Origin: Glutamicibacter mishrai
GTDB taxonomy: Bacteria > Actinomycetota > Actinomycetes > Actinomycetales > Micrococcaceae
NCBI RefSeq assembly: GCF_012221945.1
Contig: NZ_CP032549.1
Location: forward strand, 1,674,001-1,738,000
Direction: 5' to 3'
Length of the DNA: 64,000 nucleotides
Position numbers and translations under genes: made by a program. This document shows positions 62,276-64,000 of this stretch, one piece after another. The notes under the pieces are model-generated. The model was given only the letters and a program-made list of their open reading frames with translations. It made no database searches and was not told the origin of the DNA. Each line of letters opens with the position of its first letter. Position 1 is the stretch's first letter.

Positions 62276-63427
62276 GTGAGCAAAACCAACCAGCCAAATG
62301 TCATGGCGATCATCCCCGCCCGGGGAGGATCCAAGGGCATCCGGCTCAAGAACCTGCGTGAGATCGGCGGCAAGTCGCTGCTGGGACGCGCAATTGAATC
62401 AGCCAAGGCCGCGAGTACAGTCAGCGACGTCGTGGTCAGCACGGATCATGAGCAGATCAAGGCCGAAGCCCTGCGCTACGGCGCTTCAGTGGTTGACCGA
62501 CCGGCAGATATCGCCGGGGATACGGCCAGCAGCGAGTCGGTTCTGCAGCATGTCCTGGCCAATAGCGCCTCCAAGCCGGCGGTGACGCTGTTCATCCAGT
62601 GCACCAGCCCGATGATCGACCCGGCAGACCTGGATGCAGCCATCACCAAGGTCACCTCCGGGGAAGCAGAAGTCAGCTTCGCAGCGGTGGCCGATCACGG
62701 TTTCCACTGGGCGATCGACGAGAACGGCGAAGCTGTCGCGGTGGGGCACGAGAAGCTGCACCGTCCGCGCCGCCAGGATCGCGAACCTCGTTTCCGCGAA
62801 ACCGGTGCGTTCTACGCCATGGATACCGAAGGCTTCCTGGCCGCCGGGCACCGGTTCTTCGGACGGGTCCAGGTCCATGAGGTACCCAGCGAGCACGGGA
62901 TCGACATCGATACCGAGGCCGATCTGCAGCTGGCGGAACTAACGCTCCCGAATGAACCGGCAGCGATCAACGTGGACGCGGTCATCACGGATTTTGATGG
63001 CGTGCACACCCCGGACACCGCGTATGTGGATGAGCACGGCACCGAAACCGTGCGCGTCTCGCGTTCCGATGGCATGGGGGTGGCCCGGTTGCGGGCCGCT
63101 GGAGTCAAGTTCCTGATCCTCTCCAAGGAAGCCAATCCGGTTGTTGCAGCTCGGGCCGCCAAGCTCAAGGTCGAGGTGGCCCACGGCATCGACAACAAGG
63201 CCGAATACCTGGCCCAGTGGCTTGCCGACGAGTCAATCAACCCGGCACGCGTGGCCTATGTCGGCAACGACATTAATGACCTCGGCGCCATGAAGCTTGT
63301 TGGCTGGCCCGTTTCCGTGGCCGACGCCAATGAGCAAGTACACCGTGCAGCCCGCCACCGCCTGTCCCGCAAGGGCGGATACGGGGCGGTGCGAGAACTG
63401 GCCGAACTGGTCCTCGCCGCACGCTAA
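62276..63427 (+). CDS. Bifunctional acylneuraminate cytidylyltransferase / HAD phosphatase
   Basis: About 383 residues from the GTG at 62276 (ATG at 62303 and the frame to 62210 are alternatives; no strong ribosome site). Residues ~8-225 are a CMP-sugar synthetase: AIIPARGGSKGIRLKN signature, QCTSPMIDPADLD, and an RRQDREPRFRETGAFYAM segment. The second half is a HAD phosphatase of the KdsC/NeuA-C type: ITDFDGVHT (motif I, D-x-D), LSKEANP with Lys, and YVGNDINDLGAM (motif IV). It would activate a nonulosonic acid as the CMP sugar and dephosphorylate its 9- or 8-phosphate precursor. It precedes neuB. Confidence 0.88.
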   Translation: MSKTNQPNVMAIIPARGGSKGIRLKNLREIGGKSLLGRAIESAKAASTVSDVVVSTDHEQIKAEALRYGASVVDRPADIAGDTASSESVLQHVLANSASKPAVTLFIQCTSPMIDPADLDAAITKVTSGEAEVSFAAVADHGFHWAIDENGEAVAVGHEKLHRPRRQDREPRFRETGAFYAMDTEGFLAAGHRFFGRVQVHEVPSEHGIDIDTEADLQLAELTLPNEPAAINVDAVITDFDGVHTPDTAYVDEHGTETVRVSRSDGMGVARLRAAGVKFLILSKEANPVVAARAAKLKVEVAHGIDNKAEYLAQWLADESINPARVAYVGNDINDLGAMKLVGWPVSVADANEQVHRAARHRLSRKGGYGAVRELAELVLAAR

Positions 63428-63469
63428 CCCACAATTTTTCCCCAGTTTCACCCAATGAAAGGCAAATCA

Positions 63470-64000
63470 ATGACCTCCGTCAACACCGAAATCAAGCCAG
63501 TTGCTATCGGCGAATCCCTGCTTGGCGCTGGCCAGCAGGTCTACGTCATCGGCGAAATCGGCATCAACCACAATGGTGATATCGAAATCGCCAAGCAGCT
63601 GATCGACGTTTCGGCTGAGGCCGGCGCCAACGCGGTGAAGTTCCAGAAGCGCACCCCGGAAATCTCCACCCCAACCGACATGCGCGACAAGATCCGCTCC
63701 ACCCCATGGGGCGACATGACCTACCTGGACTACCGCTACCGCGTCGAGTTCGACCAGGCCCAGTACAAGGAGCTCATCTCCTACGCAGCCTCCAAGGGCC
63801 TGCACGCCTTCGCTTCGCCATGGGACGTTCCATCGGTTGAGTTCATGGAAGAGCAGGGTGCAGTCACCCACAAGGTCGCTTCCGCATCGGTCACCGACAT
63901 CGAGCTGCTCAAGGCCCTGGCCGAGACCGGGAAGCCGATCATCCTGTCCACCGGCATGTCCACCATCGAGCAGATCGACAAGGCTGTTGAGACCCTGGGC
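63470..64000 (+). CDS. neuB: N-acetylneuraminate synthase-like NeuB (3' end outside window)
   Basis: The first 177 residues, from the ATG at 63470 with gaaagg ahead. The IGEIGINHNGDIEIAKQLIDV motif, GANAVKFQKRTPE and the later KVASASVTDIELL, PIILSTGMSTIEQ are the NeuB TIM-barrel hallmarks; it condenses a hexose derivative with PEP to form a sialic, legionaminic or KDN-type acid. The C-terminal SAF domain is beyond the window. It forms a pathway with the preceding cytidylyltransferase/phosphatase. Confidence 0.9.
   Translation, partial: MTSVNTEIKPVAIGESLLGAGQQVYVIGEIGINHNGDIEIAKQLIDVSAEAGANAVKFQKRTPEISTPTDMRDKIRSTPWGDMTYLDYRYRVEFDQAQYKELISYAASKGLHAFASPWDVPSVEFMEEQGAVTHKVASASVTDIELLKALAETGKPIILSTGMSTIEQIDKAVETLG

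Overview
The window looks like chromosomal DNA of a high-GC Gram-positive actinobacterium of the family Micrococcaceae, probably Arthrobacter or Glutamicibacter-like. This is judged from protein character (actinobacterial-style ribosomal and SSB proteins, NarL-type two-component pairs, urate operon, ZIP, pirin and DUF218 proteins) and not from any search. There are no rRNA or tRNA genes, insertion sequences or CRISPR arrays that I can see.

Layout. (1) 1-11.6 kb is a galactoside island: the 3' part of a GH42 beta-galactosidase; a tightly overlapping Leloir operon on the minus strand (DeoR regulator, galT, galK, galE); and a divergent plus-strand operon with a GH36 alpha-galactosidase, two sugar ABC permeases and a lipoprotein binding protein. 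Together these import alpha-galactosides, release galactose and convert it to UDP-glucose/glucose-1-P. (2) 11.6-15.6 kb is urate catabolism on the minus strand (OHCU decarboxylase, HIU hydrolase, uricase, then a urate/xanthine permease), with a small 64-aa gene diverging behind an inverted-repeat control region. (3) 15.6-22.1 kb holds a TetR regulator and a large internally duplicated membrane protein sharing a perfect 20-bp palindrome, an AEC transporter, an SDR, a SnoaL-like protein and an SRPBCC protein.

(4) 22.6-31.2 kb is the highlight: a compact RiPP gene cluster. It has an ABC exporter, a 42-aa membrane peptide, an APH-like kinase, a HopA1-like protein, three tandem precursor peptides, a flavoprotein cysteine decarboxylase, a degenerate kinase-like protein and two M16 peptidases. 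This gene set matches the class V lanthipeptide (lexapeptide/cacaoidin, 'lanthidin') type, predicted to make small AviMeCys-ended, two-ring peptides. A NarL-type two-component system follows on the opposite strand (31.2-33.2 kb).

(5) 33.3-37.7 kb carries a small conserved-looking protein, a MarR/OhrR-like regulator, pirin, a small acetyltransferase, an MFS transporter and a ZIP metal transporter. (6) 37.8-48.6 kb is a core replication/translation region: dnaB with a striking cluster of DnaA-box-like sequences in front of it, and rpsF-ssb-rpsR-rplI. The two are separated by about 7.7 kb of metabolic genes (flavin reductase, acyl-CoA ligase, thioesterase, RibD-like reductase, lipoprotein, acetyl-CoA hydrolase/transferase, HTH protein). 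(7) 48.7-62.1 kb holds a surface acyltransferase, small membrane and HTH proteins, an M18 aminopeptidase, a LapA-like protein, a two-component/ABC-2 transporter operon, a DUF218 protein, an FAD oxidoreductase and a GT87-like mannosyltransferase. (8) 62.2-64 kb begins a nonulosonic-acid (sialic acid-like) locus: a CMP-sugar synthetase fused to a HAD phosphatase, then NeuB, which runs off the window.

Start codons were moved from the longest reading frame where a Shine-Dalgarno sequence, an operon overlap or family length argued for it; this is stated per gene. All functional statements rest on motifs read by eye.
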